From contig WPIO01000036.1 of NCBI GenBank assembly GCA_009760855.2, positions 481,001-545,000 of the forward strand: a stretch of 64,000 bases of DNA, given 5' to 3'. This DNA comes from Cristatella mucedo. Lineage: Eukaryota > Bryozoa > Phylactolaemata > Cristatellidae. The position numbers and the translations under genes are program-made. The notes under the pieces were generated by a model that had not been told where the DNA came from, did not search any database, and saw only the letters and a list, made by a program, of their open reading frames with translations. This document shows positions 1 through 11,626 of the stretch, in pieces (position 1 is the first letter of the stretch; every line of letters begins with the position of its first letter).

Positions 1-695
1 TGGTACCTGCAAGTTCAACGTTTATATATCTAGTTTTCCAAAACATCTTATAAGATGAAGAAATCATCCCATTTTATGCGAAAGTTGAAATCCACATACT
101 CGTATTCCTCTGAAATGATGACCGAAGCTTCGAACTTAATTTCTCGGGATTTTGACTGGCACCTTCACCTGGAATATTCGGCCTAATCTAGCCTCCGACT
201 GGAGAGCAGGATAGCTGCAGGTGTGACCAAGTGTGTCACGAATATTTGCTGCATCAATAGTGCGATTGCACTACCAGCTATCTAGCTACTGCCAGCTCAG
301 CACGTTTCCCTGGGTGCTTTAAAACTAGGCTTACGATTGTAAAACGTATACCGTAAATTATGCTGCCACTGCTCCTGCTGTGAACATAACGTATTAAGAC
401 CAAAGACCTGTTCGTATACTAGCACTGACCGCCGCAGCCGGCTTTTAAGCACAAGTTTAGAAAAGACCTCGATGAACAGGTCTCAAAAAAGCAGTCGTAG
501 AAGCACAGCACCAAGCTGCCCCTTCAAAGCAACACATTCCAGCCAGATGCCACCGACAGCTCCGATTAAATCAATATAACGAAGTGTGATTGTAAACAAG
601 AACATTGCTCGAAAGATTTTGGCTTATTTTATTCAGGCGTCATTTAGACTGATGTTCAGCTACTGATAACACGTAGATGCTTATTCCATAAAACA

Positions 696-701
696 TTTAT
701 T
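696..701 (-). terminator. Polyadenylation signal of array gene copy 1
   Basis: AATAAA on the minus strand, about 120 bases past the TGA at 822-824. A second AATAAA follows at 628-633. The same pair is present in the other units. Confidence 0.5.
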
Positions 702-821
702 TACAGATTCCACAGGACAATTAAAGAAGCATCTACAAGGTGTGACACACCCGCCAAGCATGGAACAATGTGATTCACAAATGCTTCAACAGCAGACAGC
801 CGAGAAAATTTCACTTGGTCA

Positions 822-1746
822 TCACCGTCTGCGGACACAGGCAGCACTGTTCAATTCCAGGTATGAATTCGGCTCAGGAGTCACGCAAATCGGCATTCCA
901 CCGAGAGCAGTAGTACACGTTCCCCAGACACGGTCCTGGAAAGAATAACAATGGATCGTGACGTTGATTTATACTAGAGCGTTCAAAGGCAGCCCTGCCG
1001 AAATATTTACTTGGTCCCTTACCGATTTTCTGTAACCGAAGGTGCATGGACGTGGCGACGAGCTCGTTGTACTATTCCCAGTCACCTGAAAGGCACGGAC
1101 GGATATCTAGCCTTGGATTGCCTAGGCATCACAGCATCACTCAACAGCCACAGTTTCCACCAACGCTCACCGTAATGGGACAATCTCGAGTAGAAACTAC
1201 GCTGAGCGTGTCCGTTCCATTGATTAGTCCTCGACAGATGGGGACAGCTTCGTTTAGTACGCCTTGGCAACTGCCGCTCACTGTTAGCTGTTTGCAAAGG
1301 AGCAATAAAGAGTTCAAGTGCGCCGATTCAAAAGCTATACGATATCAATTGAAGGGAGTTGCGCGCGTTGACAGCTATTCCACTAGGATTCTTACGTAAT
1401 TAGTTATCCAAAATGAGCAGCTCCTAGCGCTCCTTGCTTCTCGGCCGCCGCCATCATGGCCGCCGTCAGGTAAGCGATTCGTTTCGTGCTGACCCTGCAA
1501 ATGCCACTGCACCAAATGAATGCTGCTTTTGCGAATACTGCCATCCGAGAGAATCAATTTGGCTACGGCGATTGTTAGAAAATACGCCCTTAATTTCCGA
1601 AAAGTGCGTGAAAAGGCACGAGCTAAGCACCGCAGCTGATGACTGCTTACCCCTTCTGAGATATCCAGCGGCAACGTCTGGCTCAAAGCCGCCCATAGTA
1701 GAAGCAACGAGACCACTCGTACATTCATCGGAGAAGCGGCCATCAT
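822..1746 (-). CDS. Secreted cysteine-containing 129-residue protein, array copy 1
   Basis: Join of complement 1651-1746, 1171-1287, 1023-1085 and 822-935 (32, 39, 21 and 37 codons plus TGA). Every intron is GT-AG (gtaagc/aacag, gtgagc/ttcag, gtaagg/tccag) and every junction is phase 0. Exon 1 is a signal peptide: basic MNVR, then the core VVSLLLLWAAL, with likely cleavage near SQT/LP. The mature chain has seven Cys spaced C-x10-C-x17-C-x16-C-x13-C-x9-C-x15-C and the sequons NGT and NST. Exons 2 and 4 share G-[ST]-C...L...PIC. An acceptor (ttaattacag) abuts the first ATG. A 5' UTR exon probably ends at 1930 before gtaaga, and a TATA box lies at 2016-2021. AATAAA (minus strand) is at 696-701, with another at 628-633. 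The structure is seen directly; function and family are unknown. Export from the cell is inferred from the signal peptide. Confidence 0.75.
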
Positions 1747-2015
1747 CTGTAATTAAAGTTCACTCCGTCTTACCGTACCATCAAGCAAATTAGCCTGTTG
1801 CCTCCTCAATTTCGACGCCTATGTCTAAAACCACCTTTCACCACTGTACATGTGTCCCACATTCAACAGTATGATGCAAAGGCTGAAGCACAGCGTCACA
1901 GCCAGAAAGCCACGCACGACGAGTCTTACGGTTTGCAAAATCAGCAGCGACAAGACAAGCGAAGGCCACGTAGTCTGCAAAGGTGAAGATGCAGCCAGCC
2001 TTTGTCGAACACCAA

Positions 2016-2021
2016 TTTATA
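2016..2021 (-). promoter_or_regulatory. TATA box of array gene copy 1
   Basis: The minus strand reads GCTATAAATTGG. About 90 bases downstream, after a short non-coding exon ending at 1930 (TTTGCAAACC, then gtaaga), an intron of about 183 bases leads to the acceptor at 1747-1749. The start of transcription would be expected around 1985-1992. Confidence 0.55.
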
Positions 2022-2904
2022 GCCGTTAGTATCCATGGAGGTTGAATGGGCCGTTACGCTTCTTGGACCTGTATGGATGCTGCAATGTGAGCTTAGCGCT
2101 AAGCTGCATATGCCGCACAGTAACAGCGCCGACGCGAGCAGGCGTCGAAGCACAAGCACAATAACTAGTTTTGACAGTGTTACAAAGGCCCTGTAGCGAC
2201 AGTGGCTAGTGAAGTGCAATCCATGGTTACAAAAACGCAGCGCGCCTCGCGACGCTACGCCCCTCACAAGCACCGCTCACACCAGTCGTACTATAGACTA
2301 GAAGCGATGTTGACGACGACCCATTCTTGTCGCACGAAACGATGGCATGCAGGCGGTAGCAGAGCGCCCACTGTAAGCAAGAGCGCAAACTCTTTGATAT
2401 TGCAAACACATGTCATTCCATAAGACCAGTCTATCCCATGCAGCAGAGACGCGAGAGCACAGCACAAATCAAACATAACTGCTGCAAACCCGCTCAAACG
2501 GTCAGAGAGATGGGGTTCTTTGTGACAAATGATGCTGATCTGCAGGCGCTAGACGTTTACAAACTCGCAAGAAGTACTGTCAAGTTCACACCTCAAAAGA
2601 AATGCTCACTGGTGCCCCTCGGTCTCAACCCAGGTGTAAGCTGGTCGCCCTTCACGACCCAGGTCATGACTTCGAGTCCTGGGACGTGACGACGAGCACT
2701 CCTTCAATGCCCACAACAAGGTAGGATAGCTGTACAGGCTCTTCGGTCGATATGAAAACGAGGACGCTAATTCCGCCAACTATTTTCTTACTGAGTCGTC
2801 GATGCCACGCTAACACACGCAGGGACACCTATGCAACTTACGTATGCAATAAAGCTCGGTAGGAATCAACAGAGCTATAGACGAAATGTAAAAATGTTTA
2901 GTTC

Positions 2905-3203
2905 GCTCGGACAACTTAATCTCTATTCAGGCGCTTCACACTTGCAACCGAGATTAGGCCCGCGACTTCGGTCGTCTAATACACTCGCCTTCACCTCGGT
3001 CGCTACAGGCGATTGCCTTATCCATGGGACGAACTTTCGTGTCGCCATTAACCATGAACTATGGCACGTTGAGTGCATGCCGAGCTGGTTTGGTCCAGGG
3101 GTTAAGGTGCTCGGCCCGACCAAGGTCTGTCTGAGGTCGCACGCTCGAGCCCTGATGCATATGTGCATATATGCATATATTCAGTTCTCTTGGGGCGCTA
3201 TAG
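2905..3203. repeat. Inverted pair of SINE-like elements, unit 1
   Basis: The left part reads actta-atctctattcaggcgcttcac, the SINE tail on the minus strand. The right part (about 3085-3203) reads tggtccagcggttaagg (A-box-like), then cgctcgagccc (B-box-like), and ends in gttctcttggggcgctata, a SINE on the plus strand. The two halves face each other around a middle of about 100 bases. The right part matches the elements at 51044-51181 and 54493-54632. Confidence 0.75.
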
Positions 3204-4436
3204 AAAGGAAATATATATATAACAATTATAATCACGAGCCGCTATCAATCTCAAACACTGCTAACCTCAAAGCACATCGGTATAGACATGTTTCACTGCT
3301 GCTTGCTTAGCTTAAATTAGGGCCGTTCTGCATCAGGCTTTTAATCAAAACCAACCGCCTCGAGCTCTAGGAGGTTTCGACACTCGACTTCGCCACCTCG
3401 TCTGGGTCCGAATTCAGTAACTAACATCGAGCTACGGAAGCCTTCTTCGCAGGCGTCCCTTTCGTTCGTTCATTCTTTATATTCCTAGAAAAAACTGATG
3501 TGGCTGTATAGCGTCTTCTGAAGCACAGGCTTTTCATGCGTTCGCATCATCAGCACATCACTTGGCTTAAGGTGGTCTGTCTTGACCTGCAGCTAGTTCT
3601 CAATTTATACCTGAAGAGAATTCAAATTAAAGCATGTTTCGGAAACACAGCTGAAATAGCCGCAGACCTTCTGTGCAGCTGCACGTAAGACTGCCAATTC
3701 GATTTATTTCCATCGTTGCTGGCCTGGCCTCATCTAGGCAGTCTCGTTAGCACTAAAGTCACTCATTTGATCTACGCCTTATGTTAGTCATCCAACATAC
3801 CTTCCTTGAGCTTGTACGCACAGACAGACTTGCAAGATCGACTGAACAGTATAGTTACTAAAATTCGAACATTTTAATGCCTACGCTATTACTATATGCT
3901 GCTGATTCAGCAGCGTTAGAATAGTTCTAACCGCACGAACGTCAATGACATGCCTGCCCGAGCGAAGAATGTCACTGCGTTCACCAAGTGTCCAAGTTAG
4001 TGAAATCGTAGCCGAAAAAGCCGCACAGATGATATATCAGCGAGAACAGCGGACTTACCACAGCAGGCACAAACCTGCAGACGAGTTGTGAAAACGTGGA
4101 AACTCAGAACTCTTTGGACACAATCACCTTTTACTGGATCTCATCATCGATTGTCACCCATCAAACCAGCCGTGACCCGTGACGAGAGGCAGCCAGTCAG
4201 GCCGACTAGAGTTGAGCGCCAGTTGATAGATACTCTTTGTCAATTGCCTCGGGGCCCTTCAATTACAGTTTCATCAAGAAAGAGCACTTCGCACCACGAT
4301 ATGTAAATATTCAAAGTGAGCAGACATTTATTGCAACTAGAAGAAATGCTCAGCCCTATTACTGCTTGCTGAATGTGCACTAGACTGGGAAAAGCAGTCA
4401 GCCTAAGGAGGCAGGATGGAAGCGGCTGCAGGAGCA

Positions 4437-4442
4437 TATAAG
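4437..4442 (+). promoter_or_regulatory. TATA-like element on the plus strand of the unit
   Basis: gcatataagtactcc has TATAAG in a typical context, but no coding exon can be placed just downstream. The same site is in every unit. It may be chance. Confidence 0.2.
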
Positions 4443-4802
4443 TACTCCATAAACTAGTCTCTGCACGCAACTAACTAGTAAATTGCCGAGACCTTGGGTC
4501 CGCCCCAACGACGGCCTTCCAAGAAGTACTAATACGGATGAAGAGTGTTGCTACTCTCTAGCTCAACTCGTAGTTATACTCAGCTCATATCGATACCGGA
4601 TTCAAAGGAGGCACGAAAAAGTAGACGCTGGCTGATTGGACAGCCTCACTACTATCGCGGCCAAAGAGCCTCGGTGGCCATAAAAGTGACTTCTATACGG
4701 AATTAAAAAAAATAAAATCCTAGCTGATTTAACAGAATCTTTTTTATAGCGACAGAAGTGCCTTCACGGCTGTCGCCACCGCTTGCAGTAGCGATAAGGA
4801 AT

Positions 4803-4890
4803 CGCCCACAGCAGGAATCGAACTCACGACCTCGGAACAGAGAGGTCGTGAAAGCGACCGCCTTACCTAGCCTTACCTAGCCTTACCTAG
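4803..4890 (-). repeat. tRNA-like SINE head with ccttacctag subrepeats, unit 1
   Basis: On the minus strand it reads ggctaggtaaggcggtcgc, then a strong hairpin with stem cgacctc/gaggtcg, then gagttcgattcct, a good Pol III B box. A cloverleaf cannot be drawn, so it is a tRNA-derived element and not a tRNA gene. The right end has three ccttacctag repeats. This copy has an extra ga in the hairpin loop. Confidence 0.6.
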
Positions 4891-5681
4891 CGTGCCATCA
4901 CGGAAAGATTACCAGCAGTTTCAGAGTAACAATACCATCAGCAAAATATATCAAAGGCAGAATACAGGCTACAAAAGTTCAACCACTGTAAGTGGCTTAG
5001 AAACAACGACGAGATTCTTAGCGTGTCTGTATTGAGTTTCTTTCAATCCGCCCAAGAGCGCTGACAGATTAATCAACTCGAGAAAGTCAAATCGACATTA
5101 GCCCGGCGGACAATTCTAACACAAATTCGTTTAAGCCGCTACGAACGAAGGCGTTGTACGCCAAGAAGTAGCCAGTGTCAATGAAAAAGCGTTGCGTAAA
5201 GCTTAGAAAAGCCAGCTACAGCGTGAAAGCCTCACACACGGAATAGCGCACACAAGTGCACGGAAAGAAGCTGCGGGCCACAGGTCAGTAGTGCCGCTGG
5301 TTTTTCAACTGAACCACACCGCGCTCCGGTGAGCGAAGTAAGCGCGGCCGAATAAATACCGAATCTCACGGTACAGACGAATAGCTTAGCGAAACGGGTG
5401 CATCTTTGTATAAACCGTAATCATGCAAATTCGTTGCATTTGCGGCTAGTAGCAAGAAGCGCGTTTCCATTTTTTGGCGCGAACGGCCGGCGGCGCCATC
5501 ACCAAAAGTGTACTCGTCTAAGCCTGGGACCATGTAGTCTTTACCGTCTCGTTTCACGAACCGCTACAAGCTTCGAGCATTGTCACAGGCTGAGTTGGAG
5601 TACACACGTGTCACTATGCTCACCTTCAGTGCCACAGCGAACGATTAAAAGCTTTCGCGGCGGTCAGCCGGTCCCCGGTTA

Positions 5682-6542
5682 ATGCCGGCGTCGATTGCAC
5701 GGAGCTCCGCTACCGCTATGCCAGCGCAAAATGCAACTCCTTACAGTCCTTCCAAGCTTACGCTGCACTGCAAATGTATTATAATGCACAAAAGTAACAA
5801 ATACTTCGGTCTGCCCACAACAGTAAGCGGTAGACGGAGGGCAGGCTGACCCTGAACCGGACGTAAAAAGTAATGCTCGTGGTTCTTCGTGCCACCTAAA
5901 AGTAACTTTAAAGGCTCCGTAGTGCTGCAAATAGAGACAATATTTCACTATCATAATTCATTTGGTTCACATTGCGTTGAAACTTCAACGTAAAGAGATT
6001 GAGGCTAAGATGACCTGTGTGCTACGTTACCACAGTGCACATCCGGCCGTAGCTAGGTATTGAGCCCAGCCGAAGTTGCTCCTTCTCGACTTCGGATTTG
6101 TGAAGCTTCCACTGATACCTGGTTTCCAGTTTTGCAATGGACACTTGCGCGGAGGTCAATCTTGCTTTAAAAGAGGGTTTTTTCCTCATTGTAAGTAAAG
6201 TTCTAGCGAGCCGGCGTTTTAGTTCGGGTTCGCAAAGCGATAGGAACAGCTATCAGGGAAGTGCCGCACAGCCTTAATCTGAGCAGCTAGCAGCAAAATA
6301 CTGTGCAACCTTGTTCTTAGCACCTGGCACACACTGTTGTGTATCCTTGACGACCGGACAGTGCGTGTAAGGGCCCTGGCGTGAAGATTTGGATGAAGAG
6401 TTTCAACTCATGTGCCAGATTCGCATAAAACAATGAAAACATGAGGTTTTTCTCTGCTAATTTTCGCCGCAGCATAGCTCTATCGACGACCTCATGCATA
6501 GCCATTGCAGGGAGGCTCGGAGTCGTAGCGGCTTCTAGCTGA
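5682..6542 (+). CDS. Possible cysteine-rich protein gene on the plus strand, unit 1 (5' end unresolved)
   Basis: Four short segments with fair splice sites join in one open frame: 5747-5822 (acceptor ccttacag, donor gtaagc), 6130-6190 (gtttccag, gtaagt), 6321-6366 (gttcttag, gtaagg) and 6473-6542 (a pyrimidine-rich stretch then cgccgcag; ends in TGA). Phases match across all junctions. The chain has eight Cys, ordered C-x-C, C, C, CC, C, C, which recalls small disulfide-rich secreted proteins. A later acceptor at 6510 would give a shorter tail. Weaknesses: no convincing signal-peptide exon upstream (the frame extends back to ATG 5682 without a hydrophobic core), no clear AATAAA, and such short frames can be open by chance. 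A TATA-like TATAAA lies at 5408-5413. Function unknown. Confidence 0.27.
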
Positions 6543-7661
6543 CCGGCGACGCACCTGACGAGGTAAGCAACTTAGACATTTACGAAGCCACACAGCTCCA
6601 AGCAAAACTACAAGTTCGCCGTAAGCTTTGAATGAATCAAGCAATAATGTGGGCAACTGAACGTTTCATATTGTAGCATAGTCTCCGGTGTATTTGCTGA
6701 CTTCAACTGAAATGGTTGGCACCCTACGCCCAGGGAAACTTTGTCAGTAGTTTTCCGTTCGTCCGCAAAGCGTGATCACTTCACCACGTTCTCAAATCTC
6801 GGCAGCCCACTAAGCCAATTCTGTGATGGTGTTGAACGGTACGATGGTACCTGCAAGTTCAACGTTTAATATCTAGTTTTCCAAAACATCTTATAAGATG
6901 AAGAAATCATCCCATTTTATGCGAAAGTTGAAATCCACATACTCGTATTCCTCTGAAATGATGACCGAAGCTTCGAACTTAATTTCTCGGGATTTTGACT
7001 GGCACCTTCACCTGGAATATTCGGCCTAATCTAGCCTCCGACTGGAGAGCAGGATAGCTGCAGGTGTGACCAAGTGTGTCACGAATATTTGCTGCATCAA
7101 TAGTGCGATTGCACTACCAGCTATCTAGCTACTGCCAGCTAAGCACGTTTCCCTGGGTGCTTTAAAACTAGGCCTACGATTGTAAAACGTATACCGTAAA
7201 TTATGCTGCCACTGCTCCTGCTGTGAACATAACGTATTAAGACCAAAGACCTGTTCGTATACTAGCACTGACCGCAGCCGGCTTTTAAGCACAAGTTTAG
7301 AAAAGACCTCGATGAACAGGTCTCAAAAAAGCAGTCGTAGAAGCACAGCACCAAGCATCCCCTTCAAAGCAACACATTCCAGCCAGATGCCACCGACAGC
7401 TCCGATTAAATCAATATAATGAAGTGTGATTGTAAACAAGAACATTGCTCGAAAGATTTTGGCTTATTTTATTCAGGCGTCATTTAGACTGATGTTCAGC
7501 TACTAATAACACGTAGATGCTTATTCCATAAAACATTTATTTACAGATTCCACAGGACAATTAAAGAAGCATCTACAAGGTGTGACACACCCGCCAAGCA
7601 TGGAACAATGTGATTCACAAATGCTTCAACAGCAGACAGCCGAGCAAATTTCACTTGGCCA

Positions 7662-8586
7662 TCACCGTCTGCGGACACAGGCAGCACTGTTCAATTCCAG
7701 GTATGAATTCGGCTCAGGAGTCACGCAAATCGGCATTCCACCGAGAGCAGTAGTACACGTTCCCCAGACACGGTCCTGGAAAGAATTACAATGGATCGTG
7801 ACGTTGATTTATACTAGAGCATTCAAAGGCAGCCCTGCCGAAATATTTACTTGGTCCCTTACCGATTTTCTGTAACCGAAGGTGCATGGACGTGGCGACG
7901 AGCTCGTTGTACTATTCCCAGTCACCTGAAAGGCACGGACGGATATCTAGCCTTGGATTGCCTAGGCATCACAGCATCACTCAACAGCCACAGTTTCCAC
8001 CAACGCTCACCGTAATGGGACAATCTCGTGTAGAAACTACGCTGAGCGTGTCCGTTCCATTGATTAGTCCTCGACAGATGGGGACAGCTCCGTTTAGTAC
8101 GCCTTGGCAACTGCCGCTCACTGTTAGCTGTTTGCAAAGGAGCAATAAAGAGTTCAAGTGCGCCGATTCAAAAGCTATACGATATCAATTGAAGGGAGTT
8201 GCGCGCGTTGACAGCTATTCCACTAGGATTCTTACGTAATTAGTTATCCAAAATGAGCAGCTCCTAGCGCTCCTTGCTTCTCGGCCGCCGCCATCATGGC
8301 CGCCGTCAGGTAAGCGATTCGTTTCGTGCTGACCCTGCAAATGCCACTGCACCAAATGAATGCTGCTTTTGCGAATACTGCCATCCGAGAGAATCAATTT
8401 GGCTACGGCGATTGTTAGAAAATACGCCCTTAATTTCCGAAAAGTGCGTGAAAAGGCACGAGCTAAGCACCGCAGCTGATGACTGCTTACCCCTTCTGAG
8501 ATATCCAGCGGCAACGTCTGGCTCAAAGCCGCCCATAGTAGAAGCAACGAGACCACTCGTACATTCATCGGAGAAGCGGCCATCAT
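7662..8586 (-). CDS. Secreted cysteine-containing protein, array copy 2
   Basis: Exons complement 8491-8586, 8011-8127, 7863-7925 and 7662-7775, with all splice sites intact. The only protein change against copy 1 is Glu45 to Gly (GGA at the codon near 8091). A Thr codon in exon 2 is ACA here and ACT in copy 1, a silent change. AATAAA is at 7536-7541 on the minus strand. Confidence 0.75.
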
Positions 8587-8855
8587 CTGTAATTAAAGTT
8601 CACTCCGTCTTACCGTACCATCAAGCAAATTAGCCTGTTGCCTCCTCAATTTCGACGCCTATGTCTAAAACCACCTTTCACCACTGTACATGTGTCCCAC
8701 ATTCAACAGTATGATGCAAAGGCTGAAGCACAGCGTCACAGCCAGAAAGCCACGCACGACGAGTCTTACGGTTTGCAAAATCAGCAGCGACAAGACAAGC
8801 GAAGGCCACGTAGTCTGCAAAGGTGAAGATGCAGCCAGCCTTTGTCGAACACCAA

Positions 8856-8861
8856 TTTATA
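8856..8861 (-). promoter_or_regulatory. TATA box of array gene copy 2
   Basis: Same GCTATAAATTGG context as copy 1, with the same downstream 5' UTR exon and donor. Confidence 0.55.
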
Positions 8862-11540
8862 GCCGTTAGTATCCATGGAGGTTGAATGGGCCGTTACGCT
8901 TCTTGGACCTGTATGGATGCTGCAATGTGAGCTTAGCGCTAAGCTGCATATGCCGCACAGTAACAGCGCCGACGCGAGCAGGCGTCGAAGCACAAGCACA
9001 ATAACTAGTTTTGACAGTGTTACAAAGGCCCTGTAGCGACAGTGGCTAGTGAAGTGCAATCCATGGTTACAAACGCAGCGCGCCTCGCGACGCTACGCCC
9101 CTCACAAGCACCGCTCACACCAGTCGTACTATAGACTAGAAGCGATGTTGACGACGACCCATTCTTGTCGCACGAAACGATGGCATGCAGGCGGTAGCAG
9201 AGCGCCCACTGTAAGCAAGAGCGCAAACTCTTTGATATTGCAAACACATGTCATTCCATAAGACCAGTCTATCCCATGCAGCAGAGACGCGAGAGCACAG
9301 CACAAATCAAACATAACTGCTGCAAACCCGCTCAAACGGTCAGAGAGATGGGGTTCTTTGTGACAAATGATGCTGATCTGCAGGCGCTAGACGTTTACAA
9401 ACTCGCAAGAAGTACTGTCAAGTTCACACCTCAAAAGAAATGCTCACTGGTGCCCCTCGGTCTCAACCCAGGGGTAAGCTGGTCGCCCTTCACGACCCAG
9501 GTCATGACTTCGAGTCCTGGGACGTGACGACGAGCACTCCTTCAATGCCCACAACAAGGTAGGATAGCTGTACAGGCTCTTCGGTCGATATGAAAACGAG
9601 GACGCTAATTCCGCCAACTATTTTCTTACTGAGTCGTCGATGCCACGCTAACACACGCAGGGACACCTATGCAACTTACGTATGCAATAAAGCTCGGTAG
9701 GAATCAACAGAGCTATAGACGAAATGTAAAATCCCCATGTCAATAAAGGAAGAGCACTCTTTACCACGTCCTCAGAGAGAGAGGGCAACATCATCATAGA
9801 ACCAGCTCCAGTATAACACTCTCACGGATAAAGCCTAAGCTTCAGCTAACCACTGTCCAACACGGAATTGTATGGCCTGAGTATTGATGTATGGCCTGAG
9901 TATTGATGTCTTTTACTTGTTTAGTTCGCGCTATAGAAAGGAAATATATATATAACAATTATAATCACGAGCCGCTATCAATCTCAAACACTGCTAACCT
10001 CAAAGCACATCGGTATAGACATGTTTCACTGCTGCTTGCTTAGCTTAAATTAAGGCCGTTCTGCATCAGGGTTTTTAATCAAAACTAACCGCCTCGAGCT
10101 CTAGGAGGTTTCGACACTCGACTTCGCCACCTCGTCTGGGTCCGAATTCAGTAACTAACATCGAGCTACGGAAGCCTTCTTCGCAGGCGTCCCTTTCGTT
10201 CGTTCATTCTTTATATTCCTAGAAAAAAAACTGATGTGGCTGTATAGCGTCTTCTGAAGCACAGGCTTTTCATGCGTTCGCATCATCAGCACATCACTTG
10301 GCTTAAGGTGGTCTGTCTTGACCTGCAGCTAGTTCTCAATTTATACCTGAAGAGAATTCAAATTAAAGCATGTTTCGGAAACACAGCTGAAATAGCCGCA
10401 GACCTTCTGTGCAGCTGCACGTAAGACTGCCAATTCGATTTATTTCCATCGTTGCTGGCCTAGCCTCATCTAGGCAGTCTCGTTAGCACTAAAGTCACTC
10501 ATTTGATCTACGCCTTATGTTAGTCATCCAACATACCTTCCTTGAGCTTGTACGCACAGACAGACTTGCAAGATCGACTGAACAGTATAGTTACTAAAAT
10601 TCGAACATTTTAATGCCTACGCTATTACTATATGCTGCTGATTCAGCAGCGTTAGAATAGTTCTAACCGCACGAACGTCAATGACATGCCTGCCCGAGCG
10701 AAGAATGTCACTGCGTTCACCAAGTGTCCAAGTTAGTGAAATCGTAGCCGAAAAAGCCGCACAGATGATATATCAGCGAGAACAGCGGACTTACCACAGC
10801 AGGCACAAACCTGCAGACGAGTTGTGAAAACGTGGAAACTCAGAACTCTTTGGACACAATCACCTTTTACTGGATCTCATCATCGATTGTCACCCATCAA
10901 ACCAGCCGTGACCCGTGACGAGAGGCAGCCAGTCAGGCCGACTAGAGTTGAGCGCGCCAGTTGATAGATACTCTTTGTCAATTGCCTCGGGGCCCTTCAA
11001 TTACAGTTTCATCAAGAAAGAGCACTTCGCACCACGATATGTAAATATTCAAAGTGAGCAGACATTTATTGCAACTAGAAGAAATGCTCAGCCCTATTAC
11101 TGCTTGCTGAATGTGCACTAGACTGGGAAAAGCAGTCAGCCTAAGGAGGCAGGATGGAAGCGGCTGCAGGAGCATATAAGTACTCCATAAACTAGTCTCT
11201 GCACGCAACTAACTAGTAAATTGCCGAGACCTTGGGTCCGCCCCAACGACGGCCTTCCAAGAAGTACTAATACGGATGAAGAGTGTTGCTACTCTCTAGC
11301 TCAACTCGTAGTTATACTCAGCTCATATCGATACCGGATTCAAAGGAGGCACGAAAAAGTAGACGCTGGCTGATTGGACAGCCTCACTACTATCGCGGCC
11401 AAAGAGCCTCGGTGGCCATAAAAGTGACTTCTATACGGAATTAAATAAAATAAATCCTAGCTGATTTAACAGAATCTTTTTTTATAGCGACAGAAGTGCC
11501 TTCACGGCTGTCGCCACCGCTTGCAGTAGCGATAAGGAAT

Positions 11541-11626
11541 CGCCCACAGCAGGAATCGAACTCACGACCTCGGAACAGAGGTCGTGAAAGCGACCGCCTT
11601 ACCTAGCCTTACCTAGCCTTACCTAG
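11541..11626 (-). repeat. tRNA-like SINE head with subrepeats, unit 2
   Basis: Same element; three ccttacctag repeats. Confidence 0.6.

Larger units (their letters stand above)
1..6844. repeat. Array unit 1
   Basis: This unit reaches the left edge of the window. Relative to units 3-6 it lacks about 170-180 bases just before the inverted SINE pair: the text jumps from gaaatgtaaa to the tttagttcgctcgg stretch near 2893. It has three copies of ccttacctag at 4861-4890. Outside the gene models and SINE-like parts, 2040-2900, 3210-4320 and 4900-5740 hold nothing I can recognise. Confidence 0.95.

Noticed and set aside
707-860. Plus-strand exon-like segment (acceptor tttatttacag, donor gtatga)
   Set aside because: It overlaps the polyadenylation signal, 3' UTR and last exon of the better supported minus-strand gene.
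1435-1475. Plus-strand gccgccatcATGGCCGCCGTCAG followed by gtaagc, resembling a first coding exon
   Set aside because: It lies inside intron 1 of the minus-strand gene and no second exon could be matched.
1375-1746. Single 123-codon minus-strand frame read as one protein
   Set aside because: Only its first 32 codons (signal peptide) belong to the gene; a good donor at 1650 ends that exon, and the remainder is intron 1 text.
1434-1793. Plus-strand 119-codon open frame kept in all six units, and similar 97- and 117-codon frames
   Set aside because: Units are nearly identical everywhere, so intact frames in each copy say nothing about selection. These lie antisense to the spliced minus-strand gene and its 3' UTR.
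4803-4890. tRNA gene
   Set aside because: It has a B box but no foldable acceptor stem or anticodon arm; it is a tRNA-derived repeat.
4861-4890. CRISPR-like direct repeats (ccttacctag)
   Set aside because: Repeats are contiguous with no spacers and the genome is eukaryotic.
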